This document shows positions 37,812 through 46,401 of a DNA stretch of 64,000 nt, in pieces. The notes under the pieces are model-generated. The model saw only the letters and a list, made by a program, of their open reading frames with translations, searched no databases and was not told where the DNA came from. Source of the stretch: Anderseniella sp. Alg231-50 (GTDB lineage Bacteria; Pseudomonadota; Alphaproteobacteria; Rhizobiales; Aestuariivirgaceae). The DNA lies in assembly GCF_900149695.1 (NCBI RefSeq), contig NZ_LT703004.1, positions 248,001 through 312,000 on the forward strand, written 5' to 3'. The translations under genes and the position numbers were made by a program. Positions within the stretch are counted from its first letter, which is position 1. Every line of letters starts with the position of its first letter.

Positions 37812-38936
37812 TCAACTGAAATAATCTTCCAGCCCACCCCGCCGGCGGATATCCAGTGTCGCGCAGTGAAACGCACCGCCGAAGGGTGCATAATGCAGGA
37901 ACGAACACGGGATCGGTTCAAAACCCCAGCCTTCCAGCGCTTTGATCATACCGACGTGGTGCTTTTCACAGATCACCCGCTTTTCATCGATCATCATGAC
38001 ATTCATGCTGAGCCACTTGCCGCACATTGACGTCAGTTCGAGCATCCTGTCACCGACAATCGGATCCGGTTCCGGTGCCACGAGAATGTCCCAGTCCCTG
38101 AACATGTCAGGCAGATCATCCGCATCGATATACTCAGGATTGATCAGAACCTTGCCCGGCGCCAGCGGCATGAAGGTGGTATCAATATGCATGGGCTGAG
38201 GGCATTTTCCACGCAGGGTATGGATGCGGTATTCACTGCCCAGATGGCGCTGTAGCCACTGGATGCCCATTTCGTTTGTCACATTGCTCTTGATGACGAA
38301 AAGGTCCCGTCCGCACCGGACGAAGTCCGCAGCATCAAACACCGGCTCCCATTCATTGATGACGTATCTGACCTCTTCGCCATACTCCGGGATTGTATAA
38401 TCCTGCACGAACAGCTCATCAGCCAGCTCGGGTTTCGGTGCGGATGTCCAGCGCGCACCTCTGCGGAAATAGTCCTTGAGGAGTTTGCGGTAGGAGTGGG
38501 TTTCGAAATAGCGGCAGGGCCAGGCCATCGGCGTTTCAATAATTTCATCGCCCACCACGATCATGGAATCACGCGGGCATGTGTTGCAGAAGCCACGCGA
38601 CTTGAACTGCGGCGTTTGCAATTTCTGGCGGTAATTTACCGCATCGGGGCGAACCACCTTGATGTCGAGGCTTTCAAGCAGTTCAACGAAACCATCAAGT
38701 TCCTCCTGAGCCGGCCCGGTCATGATGCCGGGATACTTTATGCCCGCGAACAGTCCGAAAATCTTACCTGTCACACCCGGCACATTGCAGGTCACCACGG
38801 GATGGTTGGACGGAATGACGGCTCCGTCCAGGCGTCCGACCATTACCTCCTCCAGTGGGTCCCATTCATTGTGGGAGCTAACCGGGGAGACCACCTCGCA
38901 CTCGGTAAGGTCGATTGCTTGCTCGATCTTGTTCAT
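37812..38936 (-). CDS. Glycine amidinotransferase-like (AGAT family) enzyme
   Basis: 374 residues. The catalytic triad of AGAT can be placed: Asp204 (DAADFVRCG), His250 (PMHIDTTFMPL) and Cys358 (GGAFHCATLD), with spacings close to the human enzyme. It moves an amidino group, usually from arginine to an amine acceptor such as glycine, making guanidinoacetate, or acts in the synthesis of a guanidino-containing product. The acceptor is unknown. AAAGGA precedes the ATG. It follows a guanidinium-exporter-like gene by 34 bases on the same strand. Confidence 0.88.
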   Translation of the reverse strand: MNKIEQAIDLTECEVVSPVSSHNEWDPLEEVMVGRLDGAVIPSNHPVVTCNVPGVTGKIFGLFAGIKYPGIMTGPAQEELDGFVELLESLDIKVVRPDAVNYRQKLQTPQFKSRGFCNTCPRDSMIVVGDEIIETPMAWPCRYFETHSYRKLLKDYFRRGARWTSAPKPELADELFVQDYTIPEYGEEVRYVINEWEPVFDAADFVRCGRDLFVIKSNVTNEMGIQWLQRHLGSEYRIHTLRGKCPQPMHIDTTFMPLAPGKVLINPEYIDADDLPDMFRDWDILVAPEPDPIVGDRMLELTSMCGKWLSMNVMMIDEKRVICEKHHVGMIKALEGWGFEPIPCSFLHYAPFGGAFHCATLDIRRRGGLEDYFS

Positions 38937-38970
38937 TTTCCTGGTTCCTTTTACCGGATGAGGCAGTGCT

Positions 38971-39333
38971 TCAGGTGCCGATCAGTTTCAGGCCGACGAC
39001 GCCGGTTAAAATCATGCCGAGACAGGCAAATTTCGCGAGGCTGGCAGGTTCCTGCAGAAACAGCACACCGACGGCAACGGCCCCGGCGATTCCAATGCTT
39101 GTCCACACCGCGTATCCGGTGCTGATAGGAATTGATTTGAGAGCAATTGCCAGCATCGGGAAGCTGGCGACCAGGCACATGACTGTCCATGCGGTTGGCA
39201 GCGGACGGGTAAACCCGTCGGAAAACTTGAGCCCGACGGCCCAACCAATTTCGGCTATGCCGGCAGCAAGCAACCACAGCCACGCAGCGGTCGGACCGGG
39301 GGTGTAACGGGCGATCATATCAAAAAACTGCAC
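38971..39333 (-). CDS. gdx: SMR family transporter, Gdx/SugE (guanidinium exporter) type
   Basis: 120 residues, four membrane helices. The essential Glu lies in AGIAEIGWAVGLKFSDGF, and the segment WAVGLK...GF.R plus GTAYAVWTGIG-like GYAVWTSIGIAGA are typical of Gdx/SugE proteins, which export guanidinium, not of EmrE multidrug pumps. GTG start with AGGAG eight bases upstream; an ATG five codons later has no ribosome binding site. First gene of a pair with the AGAT-like enzyme. I found no guanidine riboswitch in the leader. Confidence 0.82.
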   Translation of the reverse strand: MQFFDMIARYTPGPTAAWLWLLAAGIAEIGWAVGLKFSDGFTRPLPTAWTVMCLVASFPMLAIALKSIPISTGYAVWTSIGIAGAVAVGVLFLQEPASLAKFACLGMILTGVVGLKLIGT

Positions 39334-39492
39334 GCGAAGCGCTCCTGCACATATTTGAAAGGGACAACGGGAGTGTCCTATATCGTGCGGGCGAAAGTCA
39401 GGTCAAACTGCGCGCGACGCAACGCAACTCAATTCACGATGACATGCATCTTTGTGAAGATTGCGTGACTGCCGGACGCGCACATCATTGAG

Positions 39493-41022
39493 CTATTGTG
39501 CAGGCGTCTCTGCCCTGGCGGATTTCACCTTCGTCCAGATAATCTTGAACAGAGGCAACAGGATCAGGATGATGGCGATAACCGTAATCGGCCCGGCGAT
39601 CGGACGGGTGAAAAAGATCGACGGATCACCCGAGGACAACAGCAGCGACTGGCGCAATGTCGGCTCGGCGATGGGACCCAGTACAATGGCCAGCACGGCG
39701 GGCGCGAGCGGGTAGTCGAGTTTACGCAAGAAAAATGCACCAAGACCGAAACCCAGCATCAACCAGACGTCGTGCATGTCCTTCGTGGCAGCATAACCAC
39801 CGACTACCGACAATACGAAAATCATTGGAGCCAGAATCGTGAACGGCATGCGCAGCATCCAGATAAACAGCGGAATAAAGGCTATATTGATCACCAGCGC
39901 GAAGAAGTTTGACACATAGAACGACCCGATCAGACCCCATACAAACTCACTTTGATCCGTGAACAGCCGCGGACCCGGTGTCAGACCCCAGATGACCATG
40001 CCGCCAAGCAGGATGGCTGTTGTGGGCGACCCCGGAATGCCGAGTGTCAGCATAGGCAGCATCGCACCGGTGGAGGCGGAATTGTTGGCCGCCTCGGGTG
40101 CCGCGACACCACCAGGATGACCCTTACCAAACTCTTTCGGTTGCCTGGCTACCATTTTGGCTACGCCGTAAGACATCAGAGAGCCCGGCGTCGCACCGGC
40201 AGCCGGCAGAATGCCGACAAAGAAGCCCAGGAAAGAACCAATGGCAGTCCCTTTCCAACCCCGCTTCATGCCTTCCTTCGCATCTGACGCAATACCCTTG
40301 ACCGACATCTTTGCGTCCGTGGACGTGATCTTGCCGCGGGTGGAATCGATGGTCCAGAGCATCTCACCGATGCCGTACACGCCAATGGCCAGCACCAGGA
40401 AATTAACCCCGTGAAGGAAACCGGAAATGTCGAAAAAGATCAGCCGCGGCGCGCCGGATATCTCGTCATAACCCACTGCCGCAAACACCAGGCCTATGCA
40501 GATCGAGAAAACGGTCTTGGGAATATCGTCACCCCCCAAACCCACAAACGTGGCAAATGCAAGCAGCATCAGGGCAAAGATTTCCGGGTTGCCGAAACTC
40601 AGTGCGACCGTGGCAAGCGGCGGTGCAAATGCGGTGAACAGGACATTTGACACGGTTCCGCCGATGAATGATGCAATCGCAGCCGTGATCAGTGCCAGAC
40701 TTGCCCTGCCCTTCAGGGCCAGCGGCCTGCCGTCAAACGTTGTGGCGACGGCCGTAGAAGCACCTGGAATTCCAAGCGTGATCGAACTGATCGCCCCGCC
40801 ATACATGGCGCCGTAATAGATAGCTGCAAGAAATATGATGGCCGATGCCGGCGGCACCAGGAAGGTGATCGGCAACAGGATGGCCACGCCGTTCACGGAT
40901 CCCAGCCCCGGCATGGCACCGATGAACAGCCCCAGCGTCACCCCGACAATAATCAACAGCAGGTTGGTTGGCTGCAATGACAACCATAAACCATCACTGA
41001 GCAGTCCGAGAATTTCCATCAT
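39493..41022 (-). CDS. tctA: Tripartite tricarboxylate transporter, large permease TctA
   Basis: 509 residues with about 11-12 membrane segments. The N-terminal GLFIGAMPGLGSVNGVAILLP and the internal GILPAAGATPGSLMSYG blocks are the two Pro-Gly rich repeats typical of TctA. It forms the main channel with TctB, driven by an ion gradient and fed by TctC. The gene order tctC-tctB-tctA is standard. Confidence 0.95.
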   Translation of the reverse strand: MMEILGLLSDGLWLSLQPTNLLLIIVGVTLGLFIGAMPGLGSVNGVAILLPITFLVPPASAIIFLAAIYYGAMYGGAISSITLGIPGASTAVATTFDGRPLALKGRASLALITAAIASFIGGTVSNVLFTAFAPPLATVALSFGNPEIFALMLLAFATFVGLGGDDIPKTVFSICIGLVFAAVGYDEISGAPRLIFFDISGFLHGVNFLVLAIGVYGIGEMLWTIDSTRGKITSTDAKMSVKGIASDAKEGMKRGWKGTAIGSFLGFFVGILPAAGATPGSLMSYGVAKMVARQPKEFGKGHPGGVAAPEAANNSASTGAMLPMLTLGIPGSPTTAILLGGMVIWGLTPGPRLFTDQSEFVWGLIGSFYVSNFFALVINIAFIPLFIWMLRMPFTILAPMIFVLSVVGGYAATKDMHDVWLMLGFGLGAFFLRKLDYPLAPAVLAIVLGPIAEPTLRQSLLLSSGDPSIFFTRPIAGPITVIAIILILLPLFKIIWTKVKSARAETPAQ

Positions 41023-41067
41023 GATGTCACAAGCCCCTCGCGTGCAGCGCCGTCAGGCGCGCTTCGG

Positions 41068-41571
41068 TCAATAAATGATCGTGTTGAGATAATTGAAAAT
41101 CGGCTCAAGAAACTTCATGCCCTTGGGCAGCGTGATACGCATCAGCGCTTCGAAGAAAAAGAAGAAGACAATCGGCACCGACGTTGCGATTGTCATGGTG
41201 AGCATCCATGTATGACGGCCAAGGAAGCGCAAATAGTAGATCAGGAAGACAAACATCGCGCCGTACATGGAAATAATGTTGACCAGTGCGATGAAACCAA
41301 AGATCCCACCGCCAACCAGCAACAGCATCTTCTTGCCATAGCTATCGAGAAACGGTTCGGTTGACTGAGAGGGCGGTGAAGTTCGCCGAAAACAATTGAC
41401 TGCAATGAAGCCGGTACAAATCAGCATGATGCCGGAAAGCCAGAACGGCCAGGCACCGCCGCCAGGGCCCTCGCCGGTTATGTAGCCAATTTCCAACTCT
41501 GAACTCTTCCACATCAGATAGACTGACATCAAAGCAAGAACAGCAGCCGTAACGAATTCTGCGCGCCGCAT
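41068..41571 (-). CDS. tctB: Tripartite tricarboxylate transporter, small permease TctB
   Basis: 167 residues with four membrane segments; the loop GEGPGGGAWPFWLSGIMLICTG is characteristic of TctB. I chose the ATG at 41569-41571 because GGGAGGAG lies five bases upstream. It lies 45 bases before tctA and 142 bases after tctC. Confidence 0.92.
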   Translation of the reverse strand: MRRAEFVTAAVLALMSVYLMWKSSELEIGYITGEGPGGGAWPFWLSGIMLICTGFIAVNCFRRTSPPSQSTEPFLDSYGKKMLLLVGGGIFGFIALVNIISMYGAMFVFLIYYLRFLGRHTWMLTMTIATSVPIVFFFFFEALMRITLPKGMKFLEPIFNYLNTIIY

Positions 41572-41713
41572 GGCGGCTCCTCCCATACGCCCTCGATCGA
41601 ACGTGCCAAGAGGCTCGCACGTGAAGGCGGATATTTTGTATCAGGTGGCTGGAGCAGCCAGATCCACAGACCTGAATGCCCCAGCTTGTTGCGTTCGTCC
41701 CAGAGCGCCCGGC

Positions 41714-42691
41714 TTAACCGCCGATCGCCTTCAACAGTTCATTGTGCCGGTCGACCTGGGTTTTCCAGTATTCCTTCTGGGTCGCAGCGTCCATCGGCAA
41801 CGGCTCAAGGCTTTCAGACTTCATATAGGTCTGCCACTCTTCAGTATCGTAAATTTTCCCGAAGAGATCGCGGTAATAGGCGGCAGCCTCGTCCGACATC
41901 CCCGGCGCACCAACAACAGCACGCTGGTTGTAGTAGGAGAAGTCCTTGCCGAGTTCCTTGACCGTGCGGGTGTCCGGCAGGTTTGGCAGGCGCTCATCAG
42001 AAAACGCAATCAACGGAACCACGTCACCAGATTCAAAGAAGCCCTTGGCTTCCGCCGGATTGTTCACAGATGCCATGATCTGCTGACCGGCGAGGTCCTT
42101 GGCAACGGCACCGCCGCCCTTGTACGGGATGTACTTGATCTTCACGTCGAAGTTCTTTTCCATCCACGCGATGACGATGGAGTCTTCCTGGCCCTTGCCG
42201 GTGCCGCCCATGACATATTCGCCATTGTCAGCTTTAACCTTCGCCAACCATTCCTCGAACGTCTTGATACCTGAGTCCTTGTGAACCCACAGAACAAACG
42301 GGTCTACGCCCATCATTGTAACCGGGGTGAATGTCTGAATGTCGATACCAAGGTTTGGCTGGCGAATCGGCGTGGTGAAGAAGGAATTCAAGGTCACCAG
42401 AATTGAGTGGTCCTTGTCGCTGGCGCCGTTCAGGGCGATCAGTGCTTCAGCACCTGAACCGCCACCCTTGTTGTTTGGCACGAGCGGGCGAACCGTCAGG
42501 CTCTTCTTTTCGGCCACTGACTGAAGGAAGCGGGCGATCTGATCGGCACCACCGCCGGCACCAGCCATGATGACGAAGTCAATCGGCTTTTTCGGCTCCC
42601 AGGCATGGGCCGGGGTTGTCGTTGTGACAACGGATGCCATCATCCCGGTTGCAAACATGAATCCGAGTGCAATTCTTCTAGTAAGTTTCAT
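41714..42691 (-). CDS. tctC: Tripartite tricarboxylate transporter, solute-binding protein TctC
   Basis: 325 residues. Signal peptide (about 1-30, ending AHA), then the Bug/TctC fold with PIDFVIMAGAGGGADQIARFLQ and NNKGGGSGAEAL at the carboxylate-binding loops. It catches a carboxylic acid in the periplasm for TctAB. The ATG at 42689-42691 has AAGGGAG seven bases upstream. Palindromes in the promoter are shared with the gntR promoter, which suggests that the bound acid is the substrate of the enzymes at 44063-48150. Confidence 0.93.
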   Translation of the reverse strand: MKLTRRIALGFMFATGMMASVVTTTTPAHAWEPKKPIDFVIMAGAGGGADQIARFLQSVAEKKSLTVRPLVPNNKGGGSGAEALIALNGASDKDHSILVTLNSFFTTPIRQPNLGIDIQTFTPVTMMGVDPFVLWVHKDSGIKTFEEWLAKVKADNGEYVMGGTGKGQEDSIVIAWMEKNFDVKIKYIPYKGGGAVAKDLAGQQIMASVNNPAEAKGFFESGDVVPLIAFSDERLPNLPDTRTVKELGKDFSYYNQRAVVGAPGMSDEAAAYYRDLFGKIYDTEEWQTYMKSESLEPLPMDAATQKEYWKTQVDRHNELLKAIGG

Positions 42692-43144
42692 TTCAGTTCT
42701 CCCTTTGGGGTCGTTGACAACAACAACCATGTTAAGTTGCTGCTACAAAATTGAAACCCTGGCCACCAGACCGCCGTATCTGTTGCCGGCTTATTTCCGG
42801 TACCTGTCCACAATGTGGAACCATCTGATATACCAGCTAAAATTAAGAAATCTTGGCGTGTGGTATACCAGTTGACGGCCGGATCGTATCAGATTGGCGG
42901 TCGGCATCAAGCAAAACCGGACAGGTTGTCGCAGATTCCCCGATGTTTTTCCGCACAGTGGTTACTCCTTTCTCCTTTAGCTTACAGATCAGGCTGAATC
43001 CGGATTGAAACACCAAAATCCACATCCCTGACTGCCTCAAAACTGTTAGAGCAACATTGTGGGTTCATTCGGACCCAACTTGCTCCAGATCAGGACAAAT
43101 TTTGATTTTACAACCAAAAATCCTTGGCCTGATCGCATCCAAAT
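42692..43144. other. Long tctC upstream region
   Basis: Gene-free stretch upstream of tctC (minus strand). It contains three palindromes at 42807-42870 listed separately. The right part is AT-rich and ends at the terminator of the neighbouring operon. I see no small gene with a ribosome binding site. Confidence 0.55.
42807..42870. promoter_or_regulatory. Candidate GntR operator cluster upstream of tctC
   Basis: Three sites in 64 bases: TCCACA-A-TGTGGA (42807-42819), TGATATACCA (42826-42835) and the perfect palindrome TGGTATACCA (42861-42870). TGGTATACCA is the type of site bound by FCD-class GntR regulators. The same two motifs occur upstream of gntR (48989-49057). The cluster lies about 115-180 bases before the tctC start. 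Confidence 0.65.
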
Positions 43145-43187
43145 TAACAAAGCAACTCTTTGGCCTCGAACGAGCCCATAAAGTTGC
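43145..43187 (-). terminator. Terminator of the lyase/CoA-transferase operon
   Basis: On the minus strand the hairpin runs GCAACT...CTCGTTCGAG...AGTTGC with a six-base outer stem and a GG(C)CTCG/CGAGCC inner stem, followed by TTTGTTAATTT. It begins almost directly after the stop of the universal stress protein gene and separates this operon from tctCBA. Confidence 0.65.
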
Positions 43188-43188
43188 C

Positions 43189-44049
43189 CTAATGCGCCAT
43201 CAACACAGGCATAGCTGCATGATCGACAACATATTGCGTGGCGCCTCCAAACACCATCTCCCGACCCCGGCTTGAGCCGTAAGCCCCCATCAACAGACAA
43301 TCGGCATCCACCGATTTGGCCCCCTCGAGCAATGCATGGCCGGCATTGCTGCCAGACTCGATTTCAGTGTGGTTCGCATTTATGTCATGATCAGACAGGA
43401 AGTTCAGCACGTGCTCGCCGGTAAGTTCCAGATTGTCGCCTGCCATCGTCATGACAGACACCGTGGATGCCGCTGTCAGCAGCGGCATTGCCAATGATAC
43501 TGCCCGAGCGGCCTCGCGTGATCCATTCCATGCTACGGCAATATGGCTGCCGATCTTTTTGGGCGGCGATTGTGGCGGGCACATCATCACAAGTGAGCCT
43601 GTGTTCACCAGGGCCGCCTCAAGTGTATTGCGGCCCACCGCCCTGTCACGATCGGGACGTGCCACCGCTACGACATCAGCCAGCCGACCCCGCGCTGACA
43701 CGATGTTTGCCTGCTTGCCGCGCTCGATGCGCCAGGTGGCAGACAGTTTGTTCTTGGGGTGAGGTTTTCCAATATCAACCAGGGTCAGTTTGTGGGTCGC
43801 GGCATAGTCCTCAAACTGTTTGGTGATCTGCGCTTCTTCCGCGTTGGCAAGGTCATCGCCGGATTTCGATATCTGCTCGCGAAGGATGGCTGGCACGGAA
43901 ACGCCAAACGGGATCAGATCGTCCGGTGCCGGGCGGCAATGCACGGCTTCTATGTGGCCGGCCTTACCGGCCAGCGAGAGGGCGTGATCGAGCACGCTTT
44001 CACCTTTGCCGTCGTTTCTGATCGGAACAAGAATTCTGCGAATTGCCAT
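43189..44049 (-). CDS. Universal stress protein, two UspA domains
   Basis: 286 residues or so, built of two tandem UspA domains (about 1-145 and 150-285). The second keeps most of the ATP loop (LLMGAYGSSRGREMVFGGAT), with Gly where Ser/Thr ends the usual G-x2-G-x9-G-S/T motif; the first looks degenerate. I started at the ATG at 44047-44049 (MAIRRILVPI), the normal UspA beginning. It lies 13 bases after the formyltransferase gene and is the last gene of the operon. Confidence 0.87.
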   Translation of the reverse strand: MAIRRILVPIRNDGKGESVLDHALSLAGKAGHIEAVHCRPAPDDLIPFGVSVPAILREQISKSGDDLANAEEAQITKQFEDYAATHKLTLVDIGKPHPKNKLSATWRIERGKQANIVSARGRLADVVAVARPDRDRAVGRNTLEAALVNTGSLVMMCPPQSPPKKIGSHIAVAWNGSREAARAVSLAMPLLTAASTVSVMTMAGDNLELTGEHVLNFLSDHDINANHTEIESGSNAGHALLEGAKSVDADCLLMGAYGSSRGREMVFGGATQYVVDHAAMPVLMAH

Positions 44050-44062
44050 AATACCCTGGTTC

Positions 44063-45013
44063 CTAACTGCCCAATACCGTTCCGGCTGCCACCCCTGCCT
44101 GCCCGGCCCAGTCCTGGGCAGCCATCTTTTCACCACCGGAAGGCCGGACCCGCATGATACAAATCCGACCGCCAATCAACTGTACGACAACGCCCTCATC
44201 CGACACACTGACGACTTTAGAGGACACACCGTCACCGGCCACTAATTTGCAGTCGTAGATCTGGACCTCGTTTCCATTCAGCGTTGTCCACGCCCCGGGA
44301 CTTGGGTTGGTGCCGCGGATCAGATCGTAAACCTGCTTTACCGGTTTGTTCCAGTCAATCGCGGCGTGCTTCTTCGTGCAGCGCCGTTCATAGGTTGCAT
44401 CAGCCTCGTCCGGCACAATGCGTGGCGGTTTGCCAGAGCGGAAAAGTTCACAGACCTCGATCACGCTTTCAATGGCGGATGGGTAGATCTTCTTGAAGTA
44501 GAGATTGATTACCGTGTCATCCGGTGCAATGTCGCACTCCCACTGCAGGAGACTGTCGCCCTCATCAAGCCCGTCGGTCGGATAGAACCAGCTATAACCC
44601 GACTTGGTTGCCCCCATGATGATCGGCCAGTTCACTGCGCTGGGACCGCGATGCAGTGGCAGCAGCGAGGGGTGGAAGCAGATTGATCCCAGTTTCGGTG
44701 TATCGCGGGCTGCTTCGGGTACGAACACGTTGACGAAAGCCATGACCATCAAATCGGCATTGCAGGCAGCCAGCGTGTCCAGCGCGTCCTGTGCGTCGAA
44801 ATTCGCAGGCTGATGTACCGGCAAACCCTTTTCCTGAGCAAACTCCTTGATCGGGTCTAAGGGCCTTCCCTCCCGGTCGGGCTCGCAATACACAGCGACG
44901 ACTTCGTCCTTGCCGGCCTCAAGTATCTTTGCCAGCGCGTCCTTGCCGAAGGCCTGCTGGCCCATGACGATGAGGCGCATTGGATCGCCGGGCTTTTGCC
45001 AGTTCATTGCCAT
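44063..45013 (-). CDS. Formyltransferase family protein, like the 10-formyl-THF hydrolase domain of formyl-THF dehydrogenase
   Basis: 316 residues. The N-terminal formyltransferase domain has FHPSLLPLHRGPSAVNW (His114) and GLDEGDSLLQWECDIAPDDTV (Asp150), much closer to the N-terminal domain of formyl-THF dehydrogenase (ALDH1L type) than to Fmt. The usual Asn of Fmt is replaced (SICFHPS). A C-terminal OB-like part follows. In this free-standing form it could hydrolyse 10-formyl-THF or move a formyl group between THF and another carrier. It lies between a CoA-transferase and a stress protein gene in one operon. GGGAG precedes the ATG. Confidence 0.85.
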   Translation of the reverse strand: MAMNWQKPGDPMRLIVMGQQAFGKDALAKILEAGKDEVVAVYCEPDREGRPLDPIKEFAQEKGLPVHQPANFDAQDALDTLAACNADLMVMAFVNVFVPEAARDTPKLGSICFHPSLLPLHRGPSAVNWPIIMGATKSGYSWFYPTDGLDEGDSLLQWECDIAPDDTVINLYFKKIYPSAIESVIEVCELFRSGKPPRIVPDEADATYERRCTKKHAAIDWNKPVKQVYDLIRGTNPSPGAWTTLNGNEVQIYDCKLVAGDGVSSKVVSVSDEGVVVQLIGGRICIMRVRPSGGEKMAAQDWAGQAGVAAGTVLGS

Positions 45014-45036
45014 TGTTATTGCTCCCGATCGTATTG

Positions 45037-46308
45037 TTATTGAGCCGCCTGCTTCATCTCTCCGATGGCACCGGATGCCCTGATCTGGTCGACCTCGTCG
45101 GCAGAGTAGCCCAGCACCTGTGTCAGAATTTCTTCAGTGTGCTCACCCAGCAATGGCGAGCGTTTCACATCAGCGGGAGAGTCCGACAGCTTTACCGGCA
45201 TGCCCACGGTGAGGTAACTGCCGCGCTCGGGATGATCCACCTCAACCACCGTTTCGGTTTCACGAAGCGAAGGCTCTTCGGCGATCTCCTTCATCGACAG
45301 GATCGGGCCGACGGGAATGTCCTGCGGATTGCAGATTTCCATGACCTCGAACTTGGACTTGGTCTTGGTCCATTGCTCGATGCGCTCGAAGATCTGCTCC
45401 AGCTTGTCCAGACGCGCAGGCGGTGTTGCATAGCCCGGATCGGTCTTCCAGCCGGGCTCACCGATTGTATCGCAGACCTTTTCCCATACGGCTGCCTGGG
45501 TGATGAAGTAAGTGTAGGCATTGGGGTCGGTTTCCCAGCCCTTGCACTTGAGGATGGCGCCGGGCTGGCCACCACCTGAATCATTGCCGGCACGCGGCGT
45601 GGCATCGCCAAATTCGATGCCCTTGCCGAACTGGGTGTACTCGTTCAACGGCCCATGGGCCAGGCGCTGCTGGTCACGCAACTTCACCCGGCACAGGTTC
45701 AGAACACTGTCCTGCATGGCAGCCAGCACGCGCTGGCCCTTGCCGGAATTGATGCGCTGGTACAGCGCCGACACAATGCCGAATGCCAGGTGAAGGCCGG
45801 TACCTGAATCACCGATTTGCGCGCCGGTCACCAGGGGCGGCCCGTCCAGAAAGCCGGTCGTGGAGGCTGATCCGCCGGCGCACTGGGCCACGTTTTCATA
45901 GACCTTGCAGTCTTCGTACGGGCCCGGGCCGAACCCCTTGACCGAGGCATATATCATCTTCGGGTTCAGTTCCTGAATCCGCTCCCAGGTAAGCCCCATG
46001 CGATCAAGCGCGCCGGGGGCAAAGTTTTCCACCAGCACATCACAGGTTTTCACCAGCCGCTCGAGCACGTCCTTGCCCTGCTCGGTCTTGGAGTTGAGCG
46101 TGATCGAGCGCTTGTTGTGATTGAGCATGGTGAAGTAAAGCGAGTCGGCATTGGGTACGTCACGCAGCTGGCCGCGGGTCGCATCGCCTACGCCGGGACG
46201 CTCCACCTTGATCACGTCTGCCCCGAGCCAGGCCAGTAATTGCGTACAGGTCGGGCCGGACTGAACGTGTGTGAAATCCAGAACCTTGACGCCTTTGAGT
46301 GCCTGCAT
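45037..46308 (-). CDS. frc: Formyl-CoA:acid CoA-transferase homologue (class III, Frc-like)
   Basis: 423 residues. Catalytic Asp167 (GDSGTGLHL), Gln16 in [10 protein letters not shown] and the glycine loop [16 protein letters not shown] all align with Oxalobacter Frc, and similarity extends over the full length. The Trp48 that lines the Frc oxalate pocket (TRGWLQD) is here Gln47 (TRGQLRD). The enzyme should move CoA from formyl-CoA, or another donor, to a carboxylic acid. It follows the ThDP enzyme by 93 bases and precedes the formyltransferase gene by 23. The acid may not be oxalate. Confidence 0.87.
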   Translation of the reverse strand: MQALKGVKVLDFTHVQSGPTCTQLLAWLGADVIKVERPGVGDATRGQLRDVPNADSLYFTMLNHNKRSITLNSKTEQGKDVLERLVKTCDVLVENFAPGALDRMGLTWERIQELNPKMIYASVKGFGPGPYEDCKVYENVAQCAGGSASTTGFLDGPPLVTGAQIGDSGTGLHLAFGIVSALYQRINSGKGQRVLAAMQDSVLNLCRVKLRDQQRLAHGPLNEYTQFGKGIEFGDATPRAGNDSGGGQPGAILKCKGWETDPNAYTYFITQAAVWEKVCDTIGEPGWKTDPGYATPPARLDKLEQIFERIEQWTKTKSKFEVMEICNPQDIPVGPILSMKEIAEEPSLRETETVVEVDHPERGSYLTVGMPVKLSDSPADVKRSPLLGEHTEEILTQVLGYSADEVDQIRASGAIGEMKQAAQ

Positions 46309-46401
46309 TTTATCCTCCCGTCTGGATCATTCAGCGATCAGGTTGAAAACCCGGTCTGCTGGAAAGATGATCCTTTGCAATGTTTGTCTCGTTCTGATCG
46401 G

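Noticed and set aside
39334-39492. Possible guanidine riboswitch in the gdx leader
   Set aside because: The hairpin GGACA...TGTCC at 39390-39406 has an ACGG-like loop only on the plus strand, while gdx is on the minus strand. On the coding strand I see no paired ACGR hairpins of the mini-ykkC type and no ykkC core.
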